DNA from: Acinetobacter oleivorans DR1
Lineage (GTDB): Bacteria; Pseudomonadota; Gammaproteobacteria; Pseudomonadales; Moraxellaceae
NCBI RefSeq assembly: GCF_000196795.1
Contig: NC_014259.1
Span: 3,472,001 to 3,536,000, forward strand
Length of the DNA stretch: 64,000 nucleotides
Direction: 5' to 3'
Numbering within the stretch: position 1 is the first letter of the stretch; every line of letters starts with the position of its first letter. The position numbers were made by a program, and so were the translations under genes. Under the pieces are notes generated by a model. That model saw only the letters and a list, made by a program, of their open reading frames with translations, made no database searches and was not told the DNA's origin. Of the stretch, positions 46,944-56,041 are shown piece after piece.

Positions 46944-47791
46944 GACCAGTGCTTCATTTCTCTGTGTAAGACCTGAACAGACCATTCTGCCTCAAGTGCT
47001 TGTTTTAGTCTATCTACGATATAAACCGAACGATGCTGCCCCCCAGTGCAACCAATAGAAATCGTCATATAGTGACGATGTCCTTCAGCAAATGCGGGAA
47101 GCCATTTTTTTAAGAAGTGAAGAATATCATCAAACATTTCGTTTGCTTGCGGACTTGCTTCTAAAAATAGTCTTACTGGCTCATCCAAACCAGAAAAACG
47201 TCTTAATTCTAAATCCCAATGCGGATTTGGTAAATGCCGTACATCAAAAACATAATCGGCATCTAAAGGAATGCCATGTTTATATCCAAATGACTGCAAT
47301 ATGACAATAAGCTTATCTGACTGCCCCAATTTAGACAGTAAAATATGCTTTAAATCATGAACGCTTTTATCCGTTGTATCAATATGAACCGTAGCACGAA
47401 ACTGAATTGGAAGCAGTAACTGCTTTTCTTCATGAATACATTGCAACAAACTTTTAAAACGATTAGCTAATGGATGCGGGCGACGCGATGCACTAAAACG
47501 CGCAATCAGATCCTGATCTTGTGTCGTCAAGTAAATAACATCAACAGTTCCATGTCTTTGTAATTGCTCAAACACATGATCGAACTCTTGCATATCTGCC
47601 CGAGTACTTCTTACATCCACACCTAAAGCTAATTGCTCCAGATTGTTTTCATGATCTAGCTTTGCCACAATTTCAGGCAGCAATGCCAAAGGCAAATTAT
47701 CAATACAGTAATAGCCCAAATCTTCTAATACTTGAAGGGCCGAAGATTTTCCTGAACCAGACTGTCCTGTCACGATAAGTATACGCTTCAT
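46940..47791 (-). CDS. rapZ: RNase adapter protein RapZ
   Basis: RapZ is a P-loop protein of 283 residues. Walker A reads GQSGSGKSSAL at residue 8, Walker B-like DNLPLALLPEI at 34, and the C-terminal domain begins near 165 with SFGYKHGIPLDADYVFDVRHLPNPHW, followed by the SIGCTGGQHRSVY motif. In enterics RapZ senses glucosamine-6-phosphate and guides RNase E to the sRNA GlmZ; no GlmZ homologue is expected in Acinetobacter, so its target may differ. The npr-rapZ overlap is conserved. Confidence 0.96.
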   Translation of the reverse strand: MKRILIVTGQSGSGKSSALQVLEDLGYYCIDNLPLALLPEIVAKLDHENNLEQLALGVDVRSTRADMQEFDHVFEQLQRHGTVDVIYLTTQDQDLIARFSASRRPHPLANRFKSLLQCIHEEKQLLLPIQFRATVHIDTTDKSVHDLKHILLSKLGQSDKLIVILQSFGYKHGIPLDADYVFDVRHLPNPHWDLELRRFSGLDEPVRLFLEASPQANEMFDDILHFLKKWLPAFAEGHRHYMTISIGCTGGQHRSVYIVDRLKQALEAEWSVQVLHREMKHWS

Positions 47792-47815
47792 GGCATGGCT
47801 GTCCTTTGATCTCTT

Positions 47816-48664
47816 TTATTGGGGTGTAAAGGCAACTTCTAAATTGTCAATCAAACGAGTTGCACCTAGTTTTGCCGCGACAAACAACACAATATCACGA
47901 TCAAATTGAGCAGCAGGTAACAGATTTGTCTGACGAGCTTCGACATAATCAACAACAAAGCCATTATCTGTCAACTGAGTTTTGATATCTTCTACAACTT
48001 GTTGCAAATCTTTGCCTTGATGTAACTGTTGCTCAGCCTGCTTCAAACTTTGATAAATAACCGGAGCGATCTCACGGTGCTCAGCGCTTAAATAACCATT
48101 TCTTGAGCTAAGCGCCAAACCATCTGCTGCACGAACAATTGGCACGCCAATCACTTCTAAAGGAATATTTAAATCTTGTACAAACTGACGAATAACGGCT
48201 AACTGTTGGTAATCTTTTTGTCCAAAGAAAGCATAATTCGGTTGCACAATATTAAAGAGCTTAGTTACAACCAAAGCGACACCATCAAAGTGCCCTGGAC
48301 GCGAACTACCACATAAAGCATCTGTAATCTGGCTGACACTGATGTTGGTTAAACGCGGTTGTGTACCGTACATTTGCTCAACTGATGGCGCAAAAATAAT
48401 GTCACAGCCAACATCAGCAAGTAGGCGACTATCTTGCTCTAAAGTACGAGGATAGCTGTCAAAATCTTCGCCTGGACCAAATTGAGTCGGATTTACGAAG
48501 ATGCTTACAACCACAACATCACATAGCTTTTTCGCTTCACGAACAAGTGTGAGATGCCCTTCATGTAGATTTCCCATTGTTGGGACAAAACCAATAATTT
48601 TACGTGCAGCTCTAGCAGGATTTAAAGAAGCTGCAAGACCTTGTATGGTGGTTTCTGTTTTCAT
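47816..48664 (-). CDS. panC: Pantothenate synthetase
   Basis: PanC joins beta-alanine and pantoate using ATP. The 282 residues include the HIGH-type motif PTMGNLHEGHLTLVR near residue 28, FVNPTQFGPGEDFDSYPR, the pantoate-binding DGLALSSRNGYLS with the KMSKS-like SSRN near 175, and PNYAFFGQKDYQQL. It follows panB by three bases and completes the pcnB-folK-panB-panC run. Confidence 0.97.
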   Translation of the reverse strand: MKTETTIQGLAASLNPARAARKIIGFVPTMGNLHEGHLTLVREAKKLCDVVVVSIFVNPTQFGPGEDFDSYPRTLEQDSRLLADVGCDIIFAPSVEQMYGTQPRLTNISVSQITDALCGSSRPGHFDGVALVVTKLFNIVQPNYAFFGQKDYQQLAVIRQFVQDLNIPLEVIGVPIVRAADGLALSSRNGYLSAEHREIAPVIYQSLKQAEQQLHQGKDLQQVVEDIKTQLTDNGFVVDYVEARQTNLLPAAQFDRDIVLFVAAKLGATRLIDNLEVAFTPQ

Positions 48665-48667
48665 GAA

Positions 48668-49477
48668 TTACAGCTCAACGTGAAAAGTATGTTCTTTGGC
48701 AGGGAAAGACTGATCCTGCACAGCAGCATGAAAAGCTTTAAAAGCATCTAAAATTGCAGTTTCACCTGATTGCTCTTTCATAAAGTTACGTACAAAACGC
48801 GCAACTCGACCAAAAGTTAAGCCCAACATATCTTGTACAACCAATACTTGACCATCAGTTGCATTACCTGCGCCAATACCAATTACAGGCGTATTTGGGA
48901 ATAATTCAGCAATTTCTTGACCCAATTGAGCAGGAACACATTCAAGCAATAATACCGCCGCACCCGCCTCAACCACTGCTGTACAATCAGCAATAAGCTG
49001 ATCTGCTGCTTCACGTGTTCTAGCTTGTAATTTATAGCCACCGAATACATGTACAGATTGAGGTGTTAAGCCTAAATGTACACAAACAGGTACACCATTA
49101 CGGGTTAAAACCTGCACGATTTCACTTAACCATGCACCGCCTTCGATTTTCACCATTTGAGCGCCAGCTTGCATGACTGTTCTTGCATTTTGCAAAGCAT
49201 CATTCAAGGTTGCATAACTCATAAATGGCAAGTCAGTCATAATCAAGGCATGTTGATTACCACGGCGTACTGCTGCCGTATGATAAGCCATATCTTCAAC
49301 GGTTACTGGCAAAGTTGAATCTCGCCCTTGAATTGCCATTCCAAGAGAATCACCAATTAAGATTGTATCAATTTCAGCAAGTTCCATTGCTTTTGCCATG
49401 CTTGCATCGTAACAAGTTAGACAAGAGAACTTACGTCCTTCGGCTTTAAATTTTCTTAAGTCACTTAGACTAATCAT
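48668..49477 (-). CDS. panB: 3-methyl-2-oxobutanoate hydroxymethyltransferase
   Basis: PanB forms ketopantoate from ketoisovalerate using methylene-THF. The 269-residue TIM-barrel protein has SCLTCYDASMA near residue 18, ILIGDSLGMAIQGRDSTLPVT near 40, VKIEGG near 110 and HLGLTPQSVHVFGGYK near 133. The start at 49477 (MISLSDLRKFK) has GAGG eight bases before it; the longer open frame that overlaps folK has no support. Gap from folK is 46 bases. Confidence 0.97.
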   Translation of the reverse strand: MISLSDLRKFKAEGRKFSCLTCYDASMAKAMELAEIDTILIGDSLGMAIQGRDSTLPVTVEDMAYHTAAVRRGNQHALIMTDLPFMSYATLNDALQNARTVMQAGAQMVKIEGGAWLSEIVQVLTRNGVPVCVHLGLTPQSVHVFGGYKLQARTREAADQLIADCTAVVEAGAAVLLLECVPAQLGQEIAELFPNTPVIGIGAGNATDGQVLVVQDMLGLTFGRVARFVRNFMKEQSGETAILDAFKAFHAAVQDQSFPAKEHTFHVEL

Positions 49478-49523
49478 GATGATATCCTCTACAGGAGTTT
49501 GCAGAACATAATGAATCGAGAGC

Positions 49524-50006
49524 TTAAGCCCAAGACTCATCCGCAAGTACAGTCAGCGTTGGCTGCTGTATCAGTTCTAAATTTTTAAGTGGCTGATCAT
49601 TAATCTGTAAATCAGCATCTAAATCTAATAAAGGAATCACAACGAAATCTCGTTGTAAAATTCCTATGTGCGGCACAGTTAAGCGCTCATTGTGAATTTT
49701 TTCATTGCCATAAATAAGCAAATCCAGATCTAAGGTTCGCTCACCCCAACGACGAAGCCGTACACGACCAGCTTCTTGCTCAAAACGTTGTAAATGATCC
49801 AGCAAATCTAAAGGCGCAAGATCGGTATTTAATTCTGCAACTGCATTTAAATAATTTGGCTGATCTTGAGGTCCCATAGGCGGACTTTGATAAAGTCTAG
49901 AGACTTTAACCATTCCTAACGTCTTAAGCTTAGCAATGGCTTCAGATAAAATTTGACGTGAATCGCCTAAATTACTTCCTAAACCAATATAAGTGGTTAT
50001 TGTCAT
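49524..50006 (-). CDS. folK: 2-amino-4-hydroxy-6-hydroxymethyldihydropteridine pyrophosphokinase
   Basis: HPPK, 160 residues, transfers pyrophosphate to hydroxymethyldihydropterin in folate synthesis. Signature motifs are YIGLGSNLGDSRQIL at the start, YQSPPMGPQDQPNYLNAVAEL near 41 and the HPPK signature RWGERTLDLDLLIYG near 86, with magnesium-binding Asp residues in DLDLL. Its ATG overlaps the pcnB stop codon by four bases. folK with pcnB and panBC is a standard gammaproteobacterial order. Confidence 0.97.
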   Translation of the reverse strand: MTITTYIGLGSNLGDSRQILSEAIAKLKTLGMVKVSRLYQSPPMGPQDQPNYLNAVAELNTDLAPLDLLDHLQRFEQEAGRVRLRRWGERTLDLDLLIYGNEKIHNERLTVPHIGILQRDFVVIPLLDLDADLQINDQPLKNLELIQQPTLTVLADESWA

Positions 50007-51466
50007 TGCGTTGGCCCAAAGACGACTTGGCTTAAATCACGTTGTACCCGCTTACGTTTTAAAATTGGATGATCGCCTATCACGCCTGCTTCAGAAGTAG
50101 TCGCTTTTTCAACAAATCGGCCAACTGCCTGATCTTGTCTAGTACGTTCTTTTTTCCCACGGCGAGTGCGTGGTTCCGGAATATCAACCAAAGGTTCAAT
50201 TTCCGTGTCAACTTTATTATTTTCAATAGGTTCAGCAACAGCTTTACGACGGTTTCTAGCTTTCTGACGATTATATTGACTAATCGCAGCTTCTTTTTCG
50301 TCATTTGACATTTCTTGGTAGGCTTCCCACCAGCTTCCCATTCCTTGTGTTGTGTCATCACCAGACTTTTCACGAAGTAACAAGAAGTCAAAACCTGCAC
50401 GGAAACGAGCATGTCCAGCCAATGCTTCTATTTGCTGTGGTTTTGGATTAAGCAAACGGGTCTGCATTTCCCAAACTTCACGAATAAAAGTTTCTGCAAA
50501 GCGAGGAATAACTGTTCGTGTTGCTTGGCGTTTTAAGACATCTAAACCAGCCTGCGCACGGGCTTCAGCCGGCACAATACCTTTAGATAAATAAAACTCA
50601 CAACGCTCTAAAAATGGTTGCCACAATAACACTGCATAGAAAAATGCTGGGTTAATTGTTTTCCCAACCTGAATACGTTGATCTGTATTTTTTGCCGCTC
50701 TTAAAATAAATGGAGTGAGGTTAGGCTGAATATCTGCAAAGAGTTGCTTCCAGACACCAAACTCAATCAACATTGGCAAAACACGCGCCAAATGCCCCAT
50801 TGTGAACAGCTTCTGAGATTCATCATATAAACGATGCGGAGAGACATCACGCAGTAATTGCGTCATTTCAGCATCAAAGATATCGAGAATATTTGAATCA
50901 ATTTTGAAATTTAACTTGGCTGCAAAACGTAGAGTTCGCAGCATACGCACGGGGTCTTCTTCGAAGCGCTGTGCCGGGTCGCCCAATAAACGTAGAGTTT
51001 TATTTTTTACATCATCAATTGCTTTGCAGAAATCGAGCACAATACTCTTACGCGGTTGGTAATATAGCGTATTGATTGAAAAATCACGTCGAGCAAAGTC
51101 TTGTTCGATAGTACCCCAATTATTGTCACGTAAAATCATGCCTGAGGCACTAGTGACTGCTTTTTTAGGAGGGGCACGGAATGTAGCAACTTCAATAAGC
51201 TCACGCCCTGAATAGACATGTGCTAATTCAAATCGACGACCAATGATTCGGCAACGTCTGCCAAAAACTTCTTTAATTTGAGAAGGTGTCGCATTGGTCA
51301 CTGCATCGAAATCTTTAGGATTAAACCCTAGCATTAAATCACGGACACCACCCCCAACAATATAAGCTTCATAGCCAGCTTTAGTCAGGCTATCGATCAC
51401 ATCTAAAATCGAAGAAGGAAGTTGGGCTGTGGACAAACCACATTTTGACGCTCGCAAGGTTTGCAA
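50003..51466 (-). CDS. pcnB: Poly(A) polymerase I (TTG start)
   Basis: PcnB adds 3' poly(A) tails that promote mRNA and sRNA decay. The nucleotidyltransferase motif reads YIVGGGVRDLMLGFNPKDFDAV near residue 35, with metal ligands in KDFDAV, then GRRCRIIGRRFELAHV and DFSINTLYYQPR; the RNA-binding C-terminal domain ends in an Arg/Lys-rich tail (RNRRKAV, RTRRGKKERTRQ) that distinguishes it from CCA-adding enzymes. No ATG fits the N-terminus; the start is a TTG at 51466 with an AGGAG ten bases upstream. Poor start codons on pcnB are known from E. coli and keep its level low. Confidence 0.94.
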   Translation of the reverse strand: MQTLRASKCGLSTAQLPSSILDVIDSLTKAGYEAYIVGGGVRDLMLGFNPKDFDAVTNATPSQIKEVFGRRCRIIGRRFELAHVYSGRELIEVATFRAPPKKAVTSASGMILRDNNWGTIEQDFARRDFSINTLYYQPRKSIVLDFCKAIDDVKNKTLRLLGDPAQRFEEDPVRMLRTLRFAAKLNFKIDSNILDIFDAEMTQLLRDVSPHRLYDESQKLFTMGHLARVLPMLIEFGVWKQLFADIQPNLTPFILRAAKNTDQRIQVGKTINPAFFYAVLLWQPFLERCEFYLSKGIVPAEARAQAGLDVLKRQATRTVIPRFAETFIREVWEMQTRLLNPKPQQIEALAGHARFRAGFDFLLLREKSGDDTTQGMGSWWEAYQEMSNDEKEAAISQYNRQKARNRRKAVAEPIENNKVDTEIEPLVDIPEPRTRRGKKERTRQDQAVGRFVEKATTSEAGVIGDHPILKRKRVQRDLSQVVFGPTQ

Positions 51467-51591
51467 AAGACGCTGTCTCCTACGTCAGGACGTAAATAAC
51501 AAGTTGTCGCTAATCATAGCTCTAACGCACACAAAGGGCAATTTGATTCTCTGTAGTTTGCGCATGAAATGACAATTGACAAACAGATGAT

Positions 51592-51996
51592 TTATAAAGT
51601 CAAACGCGCTTTATTCTTTTCAAAAATGGCTGGACCAATGCCCTTTACGTTTTTAAATTCATCAATATTTTTAAAGCCACCATTCTTTTGACGGTATTCT
51701 ACAATCGCTTGAGCCTTTTTCTCACCAATACCTTTTAGCTTTTGAAGCTCATCAATATTGGCTTGATTCAAGTGAACTTGTCCCGAAGAGTCAGTCATGG
51801 CTGAGCTTTTTGGAACGCTAGAATGCGAGGCGCGTTGCATGCTCAACTTCTGATCATACATCTGCTGTTTAGCCTTCCACTCCTTAAAATTTTGATCAAA
51901 AGATTGAGCCTGAACAAAGCTTGAAGAAATCAGGCTCCAAAATAAAATAATAAAAATATAAGACTTACTCTTCCAAAGATTCATGCTGAGATGCAT
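51592..51996 (-). CDS. ComEA-family helix-hairpin-helix DNA-binding protein
   Basis: The protein has 134 residues with a signal peptide (to about residue 30, SFVQA/QSF) and a C-terminal ComEA HhH pair: VHLNQANIDELQKLKGIGEKKAQAIVEY and FKNIDEFKNVKGIGPAIFEKNK, each with the KGIG hairpin. ComEA binds incoming DNA in the periplasm during natural transformation, for which Acinetobacter is known. The middle (residues 31-70) is a Gln/Lys-rich helix. ATG 51996 has an AGGGG site; 51984 is possible. The 5' end overlaps the end of mazG by 32 bases. Confidence 0.9.
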   Translation of the reverse strand: MHLSMNLWKSKSYIFIILFWSLISSSFVQAQSFDQNFKEWKAKQQMYDQKLSMQRASHSSVPKSSAMTDSSGQVHLNQANIDELQKLKGIGEKKAQAIVEYRQKNGGFKNIDEFKNVKGIGPAIFEKNKARLTL

Positions 51997-52771
51997 GTGT
52001 TTTTTCCCCTAATCTTAACTGCCGCTTTGCCTGATTCCACAATTCATCCATTTCAGACAAAGTCATGTCTTCTAATGTTCTTTGCTGTTTTCGTGCTTGA
52101 TCTTCAATAAAAGCAAAACGACTTCTAAATTTATGTATTGTTGATAAAAGTGAGGTTTCACTTGAAATCGCAAGTTTACGTCCTACATTGACTAATGAAA
52201 ACAGGCAATCTCCAAATTCATCTTGAATTTCATCAATATTTTGATTTTTTAGTGCCTGTTTGAACTCGTCTAGCTCTTCTTCTAGTTTTTCATAAGCATC
52301 TTCTACAGTTTCAAAGTCGAACCCAACTTTTGCTACATTTTCTTGAATTTCTTGTGCCTGCAATAGGGCTGGTCCATGTTTAATTTCGTCCAACCTTGAT
52401 TGCGGCTTGCCTTGTTTTTCTTGCTGTTTAATTTGTTTCCAAAGCTCACTTACTTGCTCGGGCGTTAAGTTATTAAATTGATCTGCCTGAAAAACATGTG
52501 GATGGCGGCGAATTAACTTTTCACTTATTGCCTCAACCACATCTTGAAAGTTAAAAGCACCTTGCTCACTAAACATTTGTGATTGAAACACGACTTGTAA
52601 TAACAAATCGCCTAGCTCATTTCTGATTTCATCGATATTCCCCTGACGAACAGCAGCCTCGACTTCATATGCTTCTTCAATCGCATATTTAGTCAGTGAC
52701 ATTGGGGTTTGTTCTTGATCCCACGGACATTTTTCTCGTAACTCTTGCATGATTTTAAGCAATTTATCCAT
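51965..52771 (-). CDS. mazG: Nucleoside triphosphate pyrophosphohydrolase MazG
   Basis: MazG hydrolyses NTPs and dNTPs, including modified ones, and in E. coli lowers ppGpp. The 268 residues hold two MazG units: the first CPWDQEQTPMSLTKYAIEEAYEVEAA (residues 15-40) with ELGDLLLQVVFQSQ (58-71), the second VEDAYEKLEEELDEF and DEFGDCLFSLVNVGRKL, with EExxE and ExxD metal ligands in both. ATG 52771 follows GAGGG. mazG next to relA is conserved, though here an SDR gene on the other strand separates them. Confidence 0.96.
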   Translation of the reverse strand: MDKLLKIMQELREKCPWDQEQTPMSLTKYAIEEAYEVEAAVRQGNIDEIRNELGDLLLQVVFQSQMFSEQGAFNFQDVVEAISEKLIRRHPHVFQADQFNNLTPEQVSELWKQIKQQEKQGKPQSRLDEIKHGPALLQAQEIQENVAKVGFDFETVEDAYEKLEEELDEFKQALKNQNIDEIQDEFGDCLFSLVNVGRKLAISSETSLLSTIHKFRSRFAFIEDQARKQQRTLEDMTLSEMDELWNQAKRQLRLGEKTHASQHESLEE

Positions 52772-52883
52772 GGTAACCCTCAAGTTTAAAAAGTCGGTCA
52801 GTAAAACTAAGATTTTAATTTGTTATGATCAAAATCAAAGCGATTAAATCAGTCGCACTATTGTACTGACAAAGAGAAAAAAG

Positions 52884-53657
52884 ATGAGATACAGTATTCT
52901 GATTAGTGGTGCCGCTCAAGGTATTGGGGCTGAAATTGCACGTGTATTCTACAAACAAGGATATAAAGTAGGCATTTATGATATTAATGAATCGCTTGCT
53001 CAAAAATTGGCAAACGACTTAGGGCCAAATGCCTGTGCCGGCTATCTAGATGTAAGTGATTACGACCAATGGCAACACATATTAAAAGAATTTACTGAAT
53101 GGGCTGGCGAACTCAACATCTTAGTAAATAATGCCGGTATTTTATATTCTGGCGCATTTGAAACAACTGATATTAAAGCACACCAAAGAACAATAAATAT
53201 TAATGTAAACGGTGTCATCAATGGCTGTCATGCTGCCCTACCTTATTTGAAGCAAGCTTCTTTTGCACGTGTTATCAATCTATCTTCAGCTTCTGCAATT
53301 TACGGGCAAGCTGACCTTATTTCTTACTCAGCCAGTAAATTTGCTGTTCGCGGAATTACTGAAGGTTTAGATGTGGAATGGAAAAAATATGGTATTCGCG
53401 TTTTAGATGTGATGCCGCTGTTTGTGCAAACTGCAATGGTTAACAATATGGATGTAGGCACTATTCAAAATATGGGGATAGATTTAACTCCAAATGATAT
53501 TGCTCAGCAGGTGCTTGCGCTTGTAGAGAAAAAAGCTCATTTCTGGACACCTACTCACACTCCAGTTGGCATAAAAACCAAACTGCTTTACCAACTCTCG
53601 ACTTTAAGCCCTCAGTTTCTAAATCGACTTACTAACATTTATTTATCCAGAAAGTAA
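52884..53657 (+). CDS. Short-chain dehydrogenase/reductase
   Basis: The 257-residue classical SDR has the nucleotide motif SGAAQGIGAEIARVF at residue 7 (Ser in place of the usual Thr), NNAGIL near 88, catalytic Ser in INLSSASA and the YSASKFAVRG motif with Tyr and Lys near 153. The Asp in YDINES after beta-2 (residue 35) indicates NAD rather than NADP. The substrate is unknown. It interrupts the usual relA-mazG neighbourhood on the opposite strand. Confidence 0.92.
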   Translation: MRYSILISGAAQGIGAEIARVFYKQGYKVGIYDINESLAQKLANDLGPNACAGYLDVSDYDQWQHILKEFTEWAGELNILVNNAGILYSGAFETTDIKAHQRTININVNGVINGCHAALPYLKQASFARVINLSSASAIYGQADLISYSASKFAVRGITEGLDVEWKKYGIRVLDVMPLFVQTAMVNNMDVGTIQNMGIDLTPNDIAQQVLALVEKKAHFWTPTHTPVGIKTKLLYQLSTLSPQFLNRLTNIYLSRK

Positions 53658-53663
53658 CGCATA

Positions 53664-53695
53664 GTAAAAAGGCTGTCATTTGACAGCCTTTTTAC
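53664..53695. terminator. Bidirectional terminator between SDR and relA
   Basis: GTAAAAAGGCTGTCA pairs perfectly with TGACAGCCTTTTTAC around TT. It serves both converging genes. Confidence 0.93.
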
Positions 53696-53704
53696 TCAAT
53701 TTAT

Positions 53705-56011
53705 TTAAACACCTTGAATCATGCGTCGCGCACTAATGATTCCAGGCTGTTGCTCTAAGCGAGCCAATAAGCGAGAAAGCTGTGCTAAACCCTTAACCTC
53801 AATTAACAACTTCATATTGGCAATACCATCTGCTTCAGAAATTGTATTGACCTGACGAATATTGATTTGGTCAGAGAAAATCACTTGAGTTAAGTCTTTA
53901 AGCAAACCACGACGATCATACGCTTCCACCACAATTTGAACGCTTTGACCACGTGTTGGTTGCATTTCCCAATCGGCTTCAACAGCACGCTCTGGTTCTT
54001 GCTTAATCATACGTTGGTAGTCTGAACAAATGACTTTGTGGATGCTAACACCACGGTTCAAAGTAATATATCCAGCGATTGACTCACCATGTACGGGCTG
54101 ACAGCACTGCGCGATGTGCAGCTCTACATTGTCTAAACCATCAATTAAGATTCCATGAGCCGATAACGTATGGCTAGCACGTGGATTTAATGCTGGTTTA
54201 AGCACTAGTTCAGGTTCATCCTGATCTAGATGCATTTGACGGTTCACCTGATTAATCAAGGCATGTAAGCTAATATCACCGCTTACTAGACTCACTAAAA
54301 TGTCATCACCCGTTTTCACGTTAAAATGTGATGAGTAATCATTTAGGTCGATACTTTTTGGGTGAATCGCTAGACGAGCTAACTCTTTATTAAGAAGTTC
54401 ACGGCCAACTTCAAGATTTTTACTACGATCTTGCTGTCTAAACCAATGACGCAACTTGTCACGGGCACGAGAGGTTTTAATATAACCTAAAGAATTGACC
54501 AACCAATCTCGGTTTGGATCACGATCTTTTTTAGTTAAAATCTCAACCTGCTCACCAGTTTTTAAAGTATAGGTCAGTGGCACATAGCGCTGGTTAACTC
54601 GCGCTGCATAACACTTGTTGCCTACTTCCGTATGGACATGGTAAGCAAAATCTAAAACTGTTGAGCCACGTGGCAATTCCTTAATATCACCATCACGACT
54701 AAAAACGTAAATCTTCTCAAAGCCTTCAAAGTCTTGTAACTGTTCAAAGCCTTCTGTTTCATCTTCGTTTTGATGCACCGTCGTTTCATTACGCTCTTGA
54801 TAGTGCTCTAAAACAGCACGTAATGAATGCAAACGATGATTAAAGGAATGGTCGGTATTCTTTGAACCTTCTTTATAGTTAAAGTGCGAACATACGCCTA
54901 ATTCTGCTTCGTCATGCATCTCATGAGTACGAATTTGTACTTCAAGCGATTTATTCTCGGCAATTACAGCAGTATGCAAAGAGCGATAACCATTTGCTTT
55001 CGGGTTGGTAATATAGTCATCAAACTGATGCGGAATGTGACGCCAGATTTGATGAACAATACCCAAAGAGTGGTAACACTCAGGAACGCTATTGACCAAT
55101 ACACGCAAGGCACGAATATCATAAAGCTGATCAAAACTCAGGTTTTTGCTTTTCATTTTTCGATAAATCGAATAAATGTGCTTTGCTCGACCTGTGATTT
55201 CTGACTCGATTCCGTAAGACGCTAACTCATTTTTTAGACGATCAATCACGAACTGAATATAATGCTCACGCTCTAAACGTTTTTCATTGAGTAATGACGC
55301 AATTTCTTTATAACGATCTGGAGCTAAATAGCGAAAAGCGAGATCTTCAAGTTCCCACTTAAGCTGAGCAATACCGAGTCGATGCGCCAATGGCGAATAA
55401 ATAGTAAGAATTTCACGTGCTACACGTTCTTGACGTTCACGAGATGAATTTGCTAGTTCTCGTAAAGAATAGGTACGTTCAGCAAGTTTAATTAAAACAA
55501 CTCGAACATCTTCGGTAACCGAAATCAGCATTTTATAAATGCCACTTAAATGTTCTCGTTGATTATTATTAAAATGATCTTCTAACCGTTTATTTTTCTC
55601 AATGAGTTCCGAGAGCTTACCCATTGCCAAAGTACCTTTGACAAGGTTATAGACCTGCTCCCCAAATTTCTGTTTTACTTCTTCTATATCAGTAATGTCT
55701 TCACGCACACTACGATAAAGCATTGCTGCCGATAGAGTATCTTCATCTACATGGAGATGCGCCAGAATGTCAGCCATTCCAACGCCTGTAGCGAAAGTAT
55801 TTGAACGATGATTAACCGTTGAGTCCAACTCTTTTTGCAGGGTTAAATGAGCAACCTGCTCAAGCTGTTCAAGCTTCGCCCCATCTAATATTTCACGCAC
55901 CCGATCCAACCATGAGGCTAAACCGATTTGCGTTTCGGCGGCATGCTCTACAGTCGTTTCCTCGGACAACTCAGTTAGTTGTTCAGGTAACTGTTCACGT
56001 ACTGTGACCAT
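53705..56011 (-). CDS. relA: (p)ppGpp synthetase RelA
   Basis: RelA makes (p)ppGpp on stalled ribosomes. In this 768-residue protein the N-terminal hydrolase domain is degenerate: the HD pair is replaced by RSVRED near residue 105, so no hydrolysis is expected, separating it from SpoT. The synthetase domain has YDIRALRVLV and NPKANGYRSLHTAV near residue 320-340 (catalytic Glu in LEVQIRT). TGS (YVFSRDGDIKELPRGSTVLDF), the helical region, a zinc-finger with HIAQCCQPVHG and a C-terminal ACT domain (YDRRGLLKDLTQVI) follow. A GGAG site precedes ATG 56011. rlmD is 30 bases upstream. Confidence 0.96.
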   Translation of the reverse strand: MVTVREQLPEQLTELSEETTVEHAAETQIGLASWLDRVREILDGAKLEQLEQVAHLTLQKELDSTVNHRSNTFATGVGMADILAHLHVDEDTLSAAMLYRSVREDITDIEEVKQKFGEQVYNLVKGTLAMGKLSELIEKNKRLEDHFNNNQREHLSGIYKMLISVTEDVRVVLIKLAERTYSLRELANSSRERQERVAREILTIYSPLAHRLGIAQLKWELEDLAFRYLAPDRYKEIASLLNEKRLEREHYIQFVIDRLKNELASYGIESEITGRAKHIYSIYRKMKSKNLSFDQLYDIRALRVLVNSVPECYHSLGIVHQIWRHIPHQFDDYITNPKANGYRSLHTAVIAENKSLEVQIRTHEMHDEAELGVCSHFNYKEGSKNTDHSFNHRLHSLRAVLEHYQERNETTVHQNEDETEGFEQLQDFEGFEKIYVFSRDGDIKELPRGSTVLDFAYHVHTEVGNKCYAARVNQRYVPLTYTLKTGEQVEILTKKDRDPNRDWLVNSLGYIKTSRARDKLRHWFRQQDRSKNLEVGRELLNKELARLAIHPKSIDLNDYSSHFNVKTGDDILVSLVSGDISLHALINQVNRQMHLDQDEPELVLKPALNPRASHTLSAHGILIDGLDNVELHIAQCCQPVHGESIAGYITLNRGVSIHKVICSDYQRMIKQEPERAVEADWEMQPTRGQSVQIVVEAYDRRGLLKDLTQVIFSDQINIRQVNTISEADGIANMKLLIEVKGLAQLSRLLARLEQQPGIISARRMIQGV

Positions 56012-56041
56012 ACCATTCTCCTCAATATGTAACTCATGTTT

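Noticed and set aside
49478..49546. N-terminal extension of panB overlapping folK
   Set aside because: MISLSDLRKFK is the normal PanB start and has its own ribosome site; the extension is the shadow of folK's end.
53705..56011. spoT (bifunctional) instead of relA
   Set aside because: The HD hydrolase motif is lost (RSVRED in its place) and the gene sits between rlmD and mazG, the relA position.
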